DNA of 64,000 nucleotides from UBA7067 sp051880615 (GTDB lineage: Bacteria > Bacillota > Clostridia > Oscillospirales > Acutalibacteraceae), in contig JBJEOH010000061.1 in the NCBI GenBank assembly GCA_051880615.1, forward strand, positions 124,001 through 188,000, given 5' to 3'. The notes below the pieces were generated by a model. That model was given only the letters and a program-made list of their open reading frames with translations, was not told the origin of the DNA and did not search any database. Below are positions 56,126-64,000 of this stretch, one piece after another (position 1 is the stretch's first letter; the number at the start of each line of letters is the position of its first letter). A program made the position numbers and the translations under genes.

Positions 56126-57946
56126 ATGTTCAAAAAACACAGCAAAGTTCTTGCTCTTGTACTGTCATTGATGCTTGTTGTATCAATGTGCTGCTTGTCT
56201 GCAACTGCTGTTAATCCGGACGGAACACTTACTGATACACAGAAAATCAGTGTTAAGACCGGCGATACAGTAGAGTACACACTTTATATGCAGCACGACG
56301 CTCTTAACGAGGGCGTACAGATGAGCGTAGTTTACGGTCCGATGCTTAAGGTTTCAGATGAGACTTTAAGTGCAAAGACTTCAGCACTTCTGCCGAACCT
56401 CACAGTAGGCAGCACACTCAAAAACTTCGCTCCGACAGGACTTGAGAACACATTCATGGCAAGCAATATGAATGTTGAAGAAGGCAACGATTTCTCAGAA
56501 TCAAAGGTTCTTCTTACACTCACATTCGACGCTATTGCAGACGGCGAGGCAGAGGTACTCACCTCAATCGACGAACTCTATGATATGAGCGAAGGCGATC
56601 TTCGCCCTGCAGCAACTATCAATGTTGTAATCAAGGTTAACAGCTCAGAGCCTGTTACAGATCCTGTAACAGAGACTGAGACAGAAACTGAGACTGAGAC
56701 TGAAACAGAAACTGAAACAGAGACTGAGACTGAAACAGAGACCGAGACAGAAACTGAGACAGCACCGGTTGGTACAGACTGGTATGTAGCAGGTGTTCCG
56801 GAGCTTTGTAACGGCATTATGTGGGATGCAGCAGCAGAGGCAAACAAGATGACTCTCAATGAGGAAACAGGTCTTTATGAGATCACATTCTCACAGGTAG
56901 GCGCAGGCGCTTCTGAGGCATCTCCGTTCTCATTCCAGTTCAAGGTAACAAACGGCACATGGGATGTATCATATCCTAATGACAATGTTACAGGTTCAAT
57001 CAGTGCACAGGATGATGTTAAGGTAACCTTCAACGCTGAAACAGGCGAGGTTAACTGGTACAGTGATTCTGCATTCGTAATCACAGATCATGTTTACAGA
57101 GTTGCAGGTAACGCAGACCTCTGCGGTGGCGATGGCTGGAATCCGACAGACGATAACAACCTTATGACTTATAACGAGGAAACAGGCCGTTATGAGAAGG
57201 TTTATACAGATGTAGCTCAAGAGAGCATCAACGGCTATGAGTACAAGATTACAGTAGACGGCGCAACATGGATTCCTGATGGTATGGGTGATAACCCGAC
57301 AGTATTCGTTGAGGAAGACGGTTCAACAGTAACAATCTGGTACAACGAAGTAACAGGCGAGTGGGGCGCAGATGTAGTAGGTCCTGAGACTGAGACAGAA
57401 ACAGAGACTGAGACAGAAACAGAGACAGAGACTGAGACAGAGACAGAGACAGAAACAGAGACAGAAACAGAAACAGAAACAGAAACAGAAACAGAGACAG
57501 AGACTGAGACAGAAACAGAGACAGAGACAGAGACAGAGACTGAAACTGAAACAGAGACAGAGACTGAGACAGAAACAGAGACAGAGACTGAGACTGAGAC
57601 TGAGACTGAGACTGAGACTGAGACAGAGACAGAGACTGAAACAGAAACAGAGACTGAGACTGAGACAGAGACTGAAACAGAAACAGAGACAGAGACAGAA
57701 ACAGAAACAGAAACAGAAACTGAAACAGAGACTGAGACTGAGACAGGTACTGAGAAGCCAACTTCTGCTCCGACAAGCAAGCCGACAAACGGCGGCAACA
57801 GCACTACTACAAACAACGGTGGCAGCAGCTCAACTACAACCGGTAAGGTTGCAACAGGCGACAGCACAAATGTTGCTATGCTTATGTTAGTTCTTATGGC
57901 AGCAGCTGGCGTAGTTGTTATTGCTCGCAGAAAGATTAAGAACTGA
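56126..57946 (+). CDS. Surface protein: cohesin-like module, X25 pair, long Thr-Glu stalk, TM anchor
   Basis: 606 aa. Signal peptide to about residue 28. Residues about 30-172 are cohesin-like (KTGDTVEYTLYMQHDALNEG; ...VLTSIDELYDMSEGDLR). A TE linker (about 182-212) leads to two X25-like modules (about 214-310 and 314-415); the second is encoded by DNA identical to that in the 998-aa protein. A roughly 120-residue pure Thr-Glu stalk, a Pro/Asn/Ser/Thr segment, then VATGDST before a TM helix and RRKIKN. TGD before the helix might be a non-canonical sortase signal. It would display alpha-glucan binding, and perhaps dockerin binding, on a long stalk (inference). Confidence 0.78.
   Translation: MFKKHSKVLALVLSLMLVVSMCCLSATAVNPDGTLTDTQKISVKTGDTVEYTLYMQHDALNEGVQMSVVYGPMLKVSDETLSAKTSALLPNLTVGSTLKNFAPTGLENTFMASNMNVEEGNDFSESKVLLTLTFDAIADGEAEVLTSIDELYDMSEGDLRPAATINVVIKVNSSEPVTDPVTETETETETETETETETETETETETETETETAPVGTDWYVAGVPELCNGIMWDAAAEANKMTLNEETGLYEITFSQVGAGASEASPFSFQFKVTNGTWDVSYPNDNVTGSISAQDDVKVTFNAETGEVNWYSDSAFVITDHVYRVAGNADLCGGDGWNPTDDNNLMTYNEETGRYEKVYTDVAQESINGYEYKITVDGATWIPDGMGDNPTVFVEEDGSTVTIWYNEVTGEWGADVVGPETETETETETETETETETETETETETETETETETETETETETETETETETETETETETETETETETETETETETETETETETETETETETETETETETETETETETETETETETETETETGTEKPTSAPTSKPTNGGNSTTTNNGGSSSTTTGKVATGDSTNVAMLMLVLMAAAGVVVIARRKIKN
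56675..56762 (+). repeat. In-frame Thr-Glu linker repeat
   Basis: Tandem ACTGAG/ACAGAA hexamers between the cohesin-like and X25 modules. Confidence 0.9.
57056..57399 (+). repeat. 344-bp X25 module block, copy 2
   Basis: By eye identical to 19522-19865. Identity starts and ends sharply, with a base change just outside each end. Confidence 0.9.
57385..57748 (+). repeat. Long in-frame Thr-Glu stalk repeat
   Basis: About 60 hexamers of ACAGAG/ACAGAA/ACTGAG/ACTGAA type. Codons vary but the Thr-Glu dipeptide is invariant. The antisense frame gives a meaningless Ser-Val polymer. Confidence 0.95.
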
Positions 57947-57979
57947 TTTATAATCGTTAAAATTTAACAGACTATAATA

Positions 57980-58018
57980 TTAGGGGTTTCTTTCGGGAAA
58001 CCCCTAATTGCTTTATTC
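57980..58018 (+). terminator. Terminator of the 606-aa surface protein
   Basis: TTAGGGGTTTC/GAAACCCCTAA stem followed by TTGCTTTATT. Confidence 0.8.
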
Positions 58019-58053
58019 TCAAATCATTTTAAATCTTAACGGAAGGTGAAAAT

Positions 58054-58833
58054 ATGAATATTCTCGCTATAGGTGATATTGTCGGCATTAACGGCTGCGA
58101 ATTTCTGCGTGAAAAGCTTTCGGGACTCAAAAAGCTTAAAAGCATTGACATCGTAATAGCTAACGGAGAAAACTGTGCAAACGGAAACGGCATAACTCCA
58201 TCCGGTGCCGAGCATATTTTTACAAGCGGTGTTGATGTTATCACAACAGGCAATCACGCCTTTCGCCGCAAAGAAATGTACGATTATTTCGACGAGAATG
58301 AATTTATAGTCAGACCCGCTAATTTTCCAGAAGCTTCAACACCCGGCAGAGGTATGGCGATAATCGACCGCGGAAGAATAAGGGTTGCTGTGATAAACCT
58401 GATGGGCGTGTCGTTTATGGAGCCGCTTGATTGCCCGTTCAGAACGGCTGACCGTCTGATTGAAAAGGCAAGGCAGGAGTATTGCGATATAATTCTTGTC
58501 GATTTTCACGCCGAAGCGACAGGCGAAAAGCGTGCCTTGGGATATTACCTTGACGGCAGGGTAAGCTGCTTCTTTGGCACTCACACCCATGTCCAGACGG
58601 CAGACGAACAGATTTTGCCGCACGGCACAGGATATATAACCGACCTCGGTATGACAGGGCCGTATAACTCGGTTCTCGGCGTTAAGCCCGAAATTATTAT
58701 TGCAAAGCTTAAGGATAAGCTGCCGCAACGCTTTGACTGGGCGGAGGGCGAAAGCAAGCTTGACTGCGTACTTTTTACTGTTGATGAAAAGACAAAGAAA
58801 ACAACCGCCGTTGAGCGCCTTGAGATAAGATAA
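58054..58833 (+). CDS. ymdB: YmdB-type metallophosphoesterase
   Basis: 259 aa. NILAIGDIVGINGCEFL, VIANGENCANGNGITPSG, TTGNHAFRRKEMYDY, DFHAEATGEKRALGYYLDG and GTHTHVQTADEQILP give the binuclear-metal ligands of the TIGR00282 family. Bacillus YmdB is a 2',3'-cyclic-nucleotide phosphodiesterase affecting biofilm and motility genes. Likely followed by yloV as an independent unit. Confidence 0.92.
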   Translation: MNILAIGDIVGINGCEFLREKLSGLKKLKSIDIVIANGENCANGNGITPSGAEHIFTSGVDVITTGNHAFRRKEMYDYFDENEFIVRPANFPEASTPGRGMAIIDRGRIRVAVINLMGVSFMEPLDCPFRTADRLIEKARQEYCDIILVDFHAEATGEKRALGYYLDGRVSCFFGTHTHVQTADEQILPHGTGYITDLGMTGPYNSVLGVKPEIIIAKLKDKLPQRFDWAEGESKLDCVLFTVDEKTKKTTAVERLEIR

Positions 58834-58986
58834 TTGCTTGGTGCTTTTACGCTGATTATTCGTTTCAACGGTTGAAATGCTGTGTCGCCTTGTGTTATAA
58901 TATAATGTAAGTAAAATATGTAATCAAGCCGGCGCGGCATTTTGCGGTGCCTGCATAAATTATGCGTGCAGAAAGGACAACAATCT

Positions 58987-60660
58987 ATGAACGGTACTAT
59001 TTTGAAAAACGCCGTCATTTCCGGCGCAAATAATATCACATCATGCAAATCAAAGGTCGATGACCTAAATATATTCCCTGTTCCGGACGGCGACACAGGC
59101 ACAAATATGTCTATGACAATCAATGCTGCCGCACGAGAGCTTGAGAAGCTTGAAGATGAAAGCGTTGCAGTTGTTGCAAAAAAGGCTGCCTCTGCAATGC
59201 TCAGAGGTGCAAGGGGAAACTCGGGCGTTATCACCTCGCTTTTGTTCCGCGGCTTTTCAAAGGGTCTGCCTGAGAACGCTGAGACAATCAACGCCTGCGA
59301 GATTGTAAATGCCTTTGGCAACGGTGTAGAAGCGGCTTACAGCGCAGTTACAGCACCGACTGAGGGTACAATTCTCACTGTTGCGCGTGAGGCTTTTGAA
59401 GCCGGCAAAGCATTTATTGAGAAAAATCAGGAGTGCACTGTGCTTGACGCATGGCAGGTTATGTGTGATGGCGCGCAGGAGTCGCTTAAGAGAACGCCTG
59501 AGCTTTTGCCTGTACTTAAAAAGGCAGGCGTTGTTGACGCAGGCGGAATGGGACTTTGCCTGATTTTGGAGGGTATTCTCTCGGTTCTGCGTGACGGCAC
59601 AATTATGCCGCTTGAAAACGACCTTACGCTCTCCGAAAACATAAAGGACGATGTGTTCTTCAAAAAGGCGGCAGCTCAGTTTGACGCTGAAATAAACTTC
59701 ACATATTGCACTGAGTTTATCGTAACGCGCGGCAGAAAGTGCAAAAAAGAGCCGTTTGAGCTGCGCGCATACCTTGAAACAATCGGCGACTGCGTTGTAG
59801 TGGTTGACGACGAGGAGATAATCAAGGTTCATGTTCATACCGAGCAGCCCGGAAACGCTTTGCAGGCAGGACTTGAATACGGCTCACTTCTTACCGTAAA
59901 GATTGAGAATATGAAGGAGCAGAACAAGAGCGTTAAGGCGGCTGAGTCTGAAGCTGCGCCGCAGGAGGAGTCTGCTCTCGCTGTAGCTGAGCCTGTATCT
60001 GAAATCGGCTTTGTTGCGGTTGCGGCAGGCGATGGACTGGCTGAGCTGTTCCGCGACCTTGGCTGCGCGCAGATTGTAAGCGGCGGTCAGTCGATGAACC
60101 CAAGCACCGACCAGATTTATGACGCAGTTATGGCTACCGGCGCAAAAACTGTTTTCGTTCTGCCGAATAATAAAAACATAATTATGGCGGCACAGCAGGT
60201 TGTTCCGCTTGTGAGCGACAGAAAGGTCATTGTTCTTCCTACAAGAACAATTCCGCAGGGTCTTTCGGCTATGCTCTCGTTTGACCCCGACTTAAATCCC
60301 GACAGCAACCGCCAGCTTATGCTTGACGCGGCGGCTAATGTTTCAACGGGTCAGGTCACCTTTGCCGCACGAAACAGTGAGTTCGGCAGCACAAAAATCA
60401 AGGAAGGCGAGGTTATCTCGCTCGATAACGGCAAGCTGTGCATTACTGACAGGGAGGACCCTGTTAAGGCGGCTTACCGCTTGATTAAGAATATGGCTGA
60501 TAAGGATACAAGCTTTATCACGATAATCTACGGCGAGGACATCACAACCGAGCAGGCTGAAAAGTGCTTTGATATGGTTCAGGCAAAGTTTGACGGTGTT
60601 GATGTAACGCTTGTCAACGGCGGACAGCCGGTATACTACTTTATCATTTCAATAGAATGA
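58987..60660 (+). CDS. DAK2/EDD domain protein YloV (FakA-like)
   Basis: 557 aa from the ATG at 58987 behind GAAAGGAC; a longer reading adds 15 unrelated residues. The DhaL-type kinase domain has NIFPVPDGDTGTNMSMTINA and MLRGARGNSGVITSLLFRGF; the C-terminal part (about 340-557) is the YloV EDD-like domain with GGQSMNPSTDQIYDAV and VLPNNKNIIMAAQQ. YloV/FakA phosphorylates fatty acids held by FakB. A FakB (DegV) gene is not in the window. Confidence 0.9.
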   Translation: MNGTILKNAVISGANNITSCKSKVDDLNIFPVPDGDTGTNMSMTINAAARELEKLEDESVAVVAKKAASAMLRGARGNSGVITSLLFRGFSKGLPENAETINACEIVNAFGNGVEAAYSAVTAPTEGTILTVAREAFEAGKAFIEKNQECTVLDAWQVMCDGAQESLKRTPELLPVLKKAGVVDAGGMGLCLILEGILSVLRDGTIMPLENDLTLSENIKDDVFFKKAAAQFDAEINFTYCTEFIVTRGRKCKKEPFELRAYLETIGDCVVVVDDEEIIKVHVHTEQPGNALQAGLEYGSLLTVKIENMKEQNKSVKAAESEAAPQEESALAVAEPVSEIGFVAVAAGDGLAELFRDLGCAQIVSGGQSMNPSTDQIYDAVMATGAKTVFVLPNNKNIIMAAQQVVPLVSDRKVIVLPTRTIPQGLSAMLSFDPDLNPDSNRQLMLDAAANVSTGQVTFAARNSEFGSTKIKEGEVISLDNGKLCITDREDPVKAAYRLIKNMADKDTSFITIIYGEDITTEQAEKCFDMVQAKFDGVDVTLVNGGQPVYYFIISIE

Positions 60661-60815
60661 GCGGCTGCGCCGCAGAGTGAAGAGTGGAGAGTGAAGAGTG
60701 AAGAGTGAAGAGTGGTTGTAGTCGCAGCTGCGCTGCTCCGTAATTATAATATAAATTAAATGAGGTTCTGCCTCTCTCGGACGAGGGAGGCGGATTTGTT
60801 TTTGACGGAGGAAAA
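60661..60815. repeat. Minisatellite and hairpin blocks before cdd
   Basis: GCGGCTGCGCCGCAGAG hairpin, GAGTGAAGAGTGG units (60673-60714), GGTTGTAGTCGCAGCTGCGC block (60714-60733), then GCCTCTCTCGGACGAGGGAGGC hairpin (60769-60790) with a T-rich tail, from the second repeat family. Confidence 0.8.
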
Positions 60816-60818
60816 TTT

Positions 60819-61196
60819 ATGACCTTTGACGAATTATACAAACTTGCATCAGAAAAAGCTGTCTACCGCAAGCTTGGGCGGCAGACTACGGCAGGTTATG
60901 TCGGTGCGGCGCTGCTTACCGACAAGGGTAACATATACACAGGAATTAACATTGACGCTCCGTGTTCGGTTGGCTTCTGTGCGGAACACTCGGCAATAGC
61001 CGCAATGGTAAGCGCAGGCGAGAGCAGAGTTGTGAAGATGGTTGCGGTGAGCTGTCAGGGCGAAATCTGGCCGCCGTGCGGCAGATGCCGCGAGTTCCTC
61101 GTGCAGATTAACGATGACAACGAAAAATGCGAGGTGCTTCTGCCCGATAAGTCTGTCACAACGATTGCCGAGCTTTTGCCGCACAGGTGGAATTGA
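60819..61196 (+). CDS. Cytidine deaminase family protein
   Basis: 125 aa, ATG behind CGGAGGAA. FCAEHSAIAAM holds the Zn Cys and catalytic Glu, and WPPCGRCREFL the other two Zn Cys ligands. Slightly closer in style to the blasticidin-deaminase-like group than to E. coli Cdd, so the exact base is uncertain. It salvages cytidine/deoxycytidine to uridine forms. recG follows by 35 nt. Confidence 0.88.
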   Translation: MTFDELYKLASEKAVYRKLGRQTTAGYVGAALLTDKGNIYTGINIDAPCSVGFCAEHSAIAAMVSAGESRVVKMVAVSCQGEIWPPCGRCREFLVQINDDNEKCEVLLPDKSVTTIAELLPHRWN

Positions 61197-61231
61197 CAGT
61201 AAACATCGTTTAGTGTGAACGGAGAAAAAAT

Positions 61232-63274
61232 ATGTCGTCTTTATTTGAAAAGAAAATTGAAACACTCTACGGTGTCGGCGCAAAACGAGCCGAGCTTTTC
61301 CGCCGTCTCGGAATTGATACGGTGGGCGAGCTTCTGCGCTTTTATCCCCGTTCCTACGAGGACTACACAAACCCTGTCGATATCGACAGAGTAACGCTCG
61401 GCGAGTACTGCTGCGTCAGGGCGACGCTTGAAAGCCCCGTGACAACGCAGAGAATTTCCAAGGGCAGGCTCTTGAGCCACGGCAGAATTTTTGACGATAC
61501 AGGCTTTATGACCGTCACATTTTTCAATAACCGCTATGTCGGCGAAATGCTCAAATCGGGCAGGGAATACACCTTTTACGGCAAGGTGTCAGCCTCTCAC
61601 GGCGGTGTGGAAATGCTCTCGCCGATGTTCTCGGACACGCAGACAGGCAACAAAATCCGCCCGATTTACCACGCAACCGCAGGACTTTCCTCAGGCAACA
61701 TCGAAAGCGCAGTCAGGCAGGCAATGCGCCTTTTGCCCGATGAAATCAAAGAGCCGATACCGCAGTTTATCCTCGACAAGTACGGCATAGAAACGCTTGA
61801 CTTTGCAATAAGGAAAATCCATTTCCCCGACAGCGGCGAGGAGCTGAAAAAAGCCAGAAAACGCCTTGTGTTTGAGGAGCTTTTAACGCTCTCACTCGGA
61901 CTTCGCCGCTTGAAAACAAGCAAGCGTGAGGAAACGCCGATAGACATAAAAAACGACTTCACCGAAGAATTTTTTTCGCTTTTGCCGTTTGAGCCGACAA
62001 ATGCTCAGCTTCGGGCAAGCCGAGAGTGCATAGCCGATATGATTAACTCAAAATCGCCGATGAACCGCCTTTTGCAGGGCGATGTAGGCTCGGGCAAAAC
62101 GGCTGTTGCGGCGGCTGTGTGCTACACCGTAATAAAAAACGGCTGGCAGGCGGCGTTTATGGCGCCCACCGAAATTTTGGCGCAGCAGCACTATGCATCA
62201 CTCACAAAAATACTTGACGGTACAGGTGTAAAAACAGAGCTGCTCATCGGCTCAATAACTGCGGCGAACAAGCGCAAAATCCGCGAGCGGCTGAAAAACG
62301 GCGAAATTGACTTGCTCATCGGCACAAACGCAATAATCTCCGACGGGGTAGAGTTCAAATCGCTCGGTCTTGCGGTGACTGACGAACAGCACCGCTTCGG
62401 CGTGCGCCAAAGGGCAAAGCTCAGCTCAAAGGGCGACAAGCCGCACACGCTTGTAATGTCGGCAACGCCGATACCGCGAACTCTCGGGCTAATCATTTAC
62501 GGCGACCTCGACATATCTCTGCTTGACGAGCTCCCTCCCGGTCGGCAGAAAATTTCAACATTTCTTGTCGGCTCAAAAAAGCGAGCAGGAATGTACGGCT
62601 TTATCAAGGATTATCTTGACAAGGGCTTGCAGGCATACATAGTCTGCCCGACGGTTGAGGAAAACGAGCTTAACATAGCAAGCGCAACCGAGTATTATGA
62701 AAAAATCAGCGCAGAGCAGTTTAAGAATTACTCGGTCGGACTTCTTCACGGCAAGATGAAGGCTAAGGAAAAGGACGCCGTTATGCGCGACTTTTTAAGC
62801 GGAAAAATTCAGCTGCTTGTTTCGACAACAGTAATCGAGGTCGGCGTTGATGTGCCGAACGCTGTCATTATGGCGGTTGAAAATGCCGAGCGATTCGGCT
62901 TTTCACAGCTGCACCAGCTCAGGGGCAGAGTCGGCAGAGGCAGCGAAAAATCCTACTGCTTTCTTGTCAGCGACGCTCAGGGTGATGACACTCTGCAAAG
63001 GCTCAAGACGATGTGCCGCACGAACAACGGCTTTGAAATCGCCGATATGGACTTAAAGCTGCGAGGACCGGGCGACTTTTTCGGCTCGCGCCAGCACGGT
63101 CTTCCTGAAATGTACATTGCCGATTTGGCTGATATGGAGTCGCTTAACACCGCACAGCAGGCGGCTGACGAGATTGAGCAGAAATTCCCCTCTCTTGAGG
63201 GCGAGCAGTGCCGAGGACTGAGGGCAGAGATTAAAAGACTGTTCTCTAAGGTCGGCTCAGAGGGAATGAACTGA
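61232..63274 (+). CDS. recG: ATP-dependent DNA helicase RecG
   Basis: 680 aa. The wedge (OB) domain lies in the first 190 residues with ILSHGRIFDDTGFMTVTFFN-like SHGRIFDDTGFMTVTFFNNR. Helicase motifs: LLQGDVGSGKTAVAAAVCY (Walker A), TDEQHRFGVRQR (DEQH), MSATPIPRTLGL, STTVIEVGVDVPNAVIM, and QLRGRVGRGSEKSYCFL. RecG remodels stalled forks and branched DNA. It probably shares a transcript with the deaminase gene. Confidence 0.96.
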   Translation: MSSLFEKKIETLYGVGAKRAELFRRLGIDTVGELLRFYPRSYEDYTNPVDIDRVTLGEYCCVRATLESPVTTQRISKGRLLSHGRIFDDTGFMTVTFFNNRYVGEMLKSGREYTFYGKVSASHGGVEMLSPMFSDTQTGNKIRPIYHATAGLSSGNIESAVRQAMRLLPDEIKEPIPQFILDKYGIETLDFAIRKIHFPDSGEELKKARKRLVFEELLTLSLGLRRLKTSKREETPIDIKNDFTEEFFSLLPFEPTNAQLRASRECIADMINSKSPMNRLLQGDVGSGKTAVAAAVCYTVIKNGWQAAFMAPTEILAQQHYASLTKILDGTGVKTELLIGSITAANKRKIRERLKNGEIDLLIGTNAIISDGVEFKSLGLAVTDEQHRFGVRQRAKLSSKGDKPHTLVMSATPIPRTLGLIIYGDLDISLLDELPPGRQKISTFLVGSKKRAGMYGFIKDYLDKGLQAYIVCPTVEENELNIASATEYYEKISAEQFKNYSVGLLHGKMKAKEKDAVMRDFLSGKIQLLVSTTVIEVGVDVPNAVIMAVENAERFGFSQLHQLRGRVGRGSEKSYCFLVSDAQGDDTLQRLKTMCRTNNGFEIADMDLKLRGPGDFFGSRQHGLPEMYIADLADMESLNTAQQAADEIEQKFPSLEGEQCRGLRAEIKRLFSKVGSEGMN

Positions 63275-63359
63275 CCATTGAAATGAATAATGAAAGATGA
63301 ATATTGAATATTGAATAATTATTGTAGTCGCCGCAAGCGGCTCTGTGCGGCTACGCCGC

Positions 63360-63390
63360 AGAGTTAAGAGTAGAGAGTAGAGAGTGGAGT
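63360..63390. repeat. Minisatellite remnant
   Basis: AGAGTTAAGAGTAGAGAGTA with preceding GCCGCAAGCGGC and GCGGCTACGCCGC hairpins (63330-63360). The 63275-63438 gap has no gene. Confidence 0.7.
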
Positions 63391-63438
63391 GAATAACCCC
63401 ACACAGGTTGTATGGAACGGACAAAGAATAATATAACA

Positions 63439-63478
63439 AAAGACTGAAATGCTTACTTAAAAGCACTTCAGTCTTTTT
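63439..63478. terminator. Bidirectional terminator between recG and metK
   Basis: AAAGACTGAAATGCTT pairs with AAGCACTTCAGTCTTT (one A-C mismatch), with T runs on both strands. An AAAGAGCAGCGCAGCTGCG block lies at 63577-63595. Confidence 0.8.
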
Positions 63479-63638
63479 CAATATATATTATATTTATATT
63501 AGAGAAAATTCAGAATGAATAATTGTTGCTTTTGCGTGTATCAAGGTTGTAACCATAGCCGCACACTTCTTAATTTAAAGAGCAGCGCAGCTGCGATAAC
63601 CACTTTTATTCTTTATTCTATATTCTTTAAATAACAAA

Positions 63639-64000
63639 TTATCCCTCAACAGCCGTAACCAGCTCTTCCGTCCTGTCCGTCTTTTCCCAAGCAACACCAA
63701 GCTCCTCTCTGCCCATATGACCGTATGCGGCAAGAGGACGGTACTTTGTGTTCTTCAAATCGAGCGTTTCAATAATAGCCGCAGGGCGCAAATCAAACAC
63801 CCTTGTAACAGCGTTCGCAAGCTGCTCGTTTGTATATTTGCTTGTGCCGAACGAATCAACCATAACCGATACAGGCTTTGCTACGCCGATTGCGTAAGCA
63901 AGCTGAACCTCGCAGCGGCTTGCAAGACCTGCGGCTACGATATTCTTTGCAACATAGCGTGAGGCGTATGCAGCGCTGCGGTCAACCTTTGTCGGGTCCT
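63639..64000 (-). CDS. metK: S-adenosylmethionine synthetase, C-terminal part (runs off right edge)
   Basis: The last 120 codons on the minus strand, ending at TAA 63639. DPTKVDRSAAYASRYVAKNI, CEVQLAYAIGVAKPVSVMVD and YGHMGREELGVAWEKTDR are the MetK C-terminal domain. MetK makes SAM from Met and ATP. The N-terminal two-thirds lie beyond the window. Confidence 0.96.
   Translation of the reverse strand, partial: DPTKVDRSAAYASRYVAKNIVAAGLASRCEVQLAYAIGVAKPVSVMVDSFGTSKYTNEQLANAVTRVFDLRPAAIIETLDLKNTKYRPLAAYGHMGREELGVAWEKTDRTEELVTAVEG

Noticed and set aside
57235..57867. Minus-strand ORFs rich in Ser-Val or Leu-Ser-Gln
   Set aside because: They are antisense readings of the Thr-Glu hexanucleotide repeat; no ribosome-binding site and no other content. 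The same holds for 19715-20221.
1..64000. tRNA and rRNA genes
   Set aside because: I looked for GGTTCGANTCC-type T-loops and rRNA motifs and found none; GGTTCGAATTGATG in the MITE core resembles a T-loop but lacks a cloverleaf.

Overview
The window is chromosomal DNA from a low-to-mid GC Gram-positive anaerobe. It most resembles Oscillospiraceae/Ruminococcus-type Clostridia, possibly a starch-adherent relative of Ruminococcus bromii. The evidence is strong AGGAGG ribosome-binding sites, many TTG starts, sigma-A promoters with 16-18 bp spacers, a secE-nusG-rplK-rplA-rplJ-rplL island, a FAD-dependent thymidylate synthase, TarI/TarJ wall-polymer enzymes, and large membrane-anchored surface proteins with Thr-Glu linkers, starch-binding-like modules and cohesin-like modules. 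No rRNA or tRNA gene, CRISPR array or intact mobile element was seen.

Layout. 1-3.9 kb (minus): an operon of a ribbon-helix-helix regulator, an SPFH protein with three tandem zinc ribbons, a membrane protein and a TIR-domain protein that runs off the left edge. 4.3-7.6 kb: accessory DNA with an AlbA_2/HATPase regulator, two tiny ORFs each behind the same 20-bp block, a frameshifted recQ stub and an IS30 transposase remnant. 7.7-10.8 kb: an M20 amidohydrolase and a stand-alone TrpB2. 10.9-14.3 kb: an RHS remnant, three lipoproteins, a small membrane protein and a DUF4258 protein. 14.4-18.05 kb: rpmG, secE, nusG, rplK, rplA, L10 leader, rplJ, rplL. 18.2-22.6 kb: two surface proteins sharing an N-terminal starch-binding-like module. 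22.7-31.4 kb: housekeeping genes (thyX, DUF2156, GNAT, DJ-1, 5-FCL, mltG, U32/TrhP, YfbR). 31.5-44.3 kb: cell-envelope genes (YfhO, GT2, LicD, surface 5'-nucleotidase, tarI, tarJ, LCP) plus pepV. 44.4-45.3 kb: a two-gene operon behind a perfect LexA-type box. 45.4-52.7 kb: pgeF, DUF4373, Bax-inhibitor-1, aconitase and isocitrate dehydrogenase. 53-58 kb: ApbE, a small cohesin-like membrane-anchored protein and a 606-aa cohesin-like/X25 surface protein. 58-64 kb: YmdB, YloV, cytidine deaminase, RecG and the C-terminus of MetK.

Three themes cut across these regions. (1) Intergenic spaces from 13 kb onward are filled with a composite repeat family: GAGAGTGGA-type minisatellites, a 122-123 bp palindromic MITE-like unit (eight full copies and one partial) and short GC-rich hairpins. 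The repeats often abut or supply stop codons. (2) Two loci, at 48.65-48.94 and 52.77-53.03 kb, look like sibling type I toxin-antitoxin modules. Each has a 20-26 aa hydrophobic peptide, its ribosome-binding site inside a hairpin, and a convergent antisense RNA from a near-consensus promoter. (3) The 606-aa and 998-aa surface proteins, about 37 kb apart, share a 344-bp block identical by eye, which implies recent gene conversion or duplication.

All coordinates come from reading the sequence. Family assignments are from recognised motifs, without database searches.
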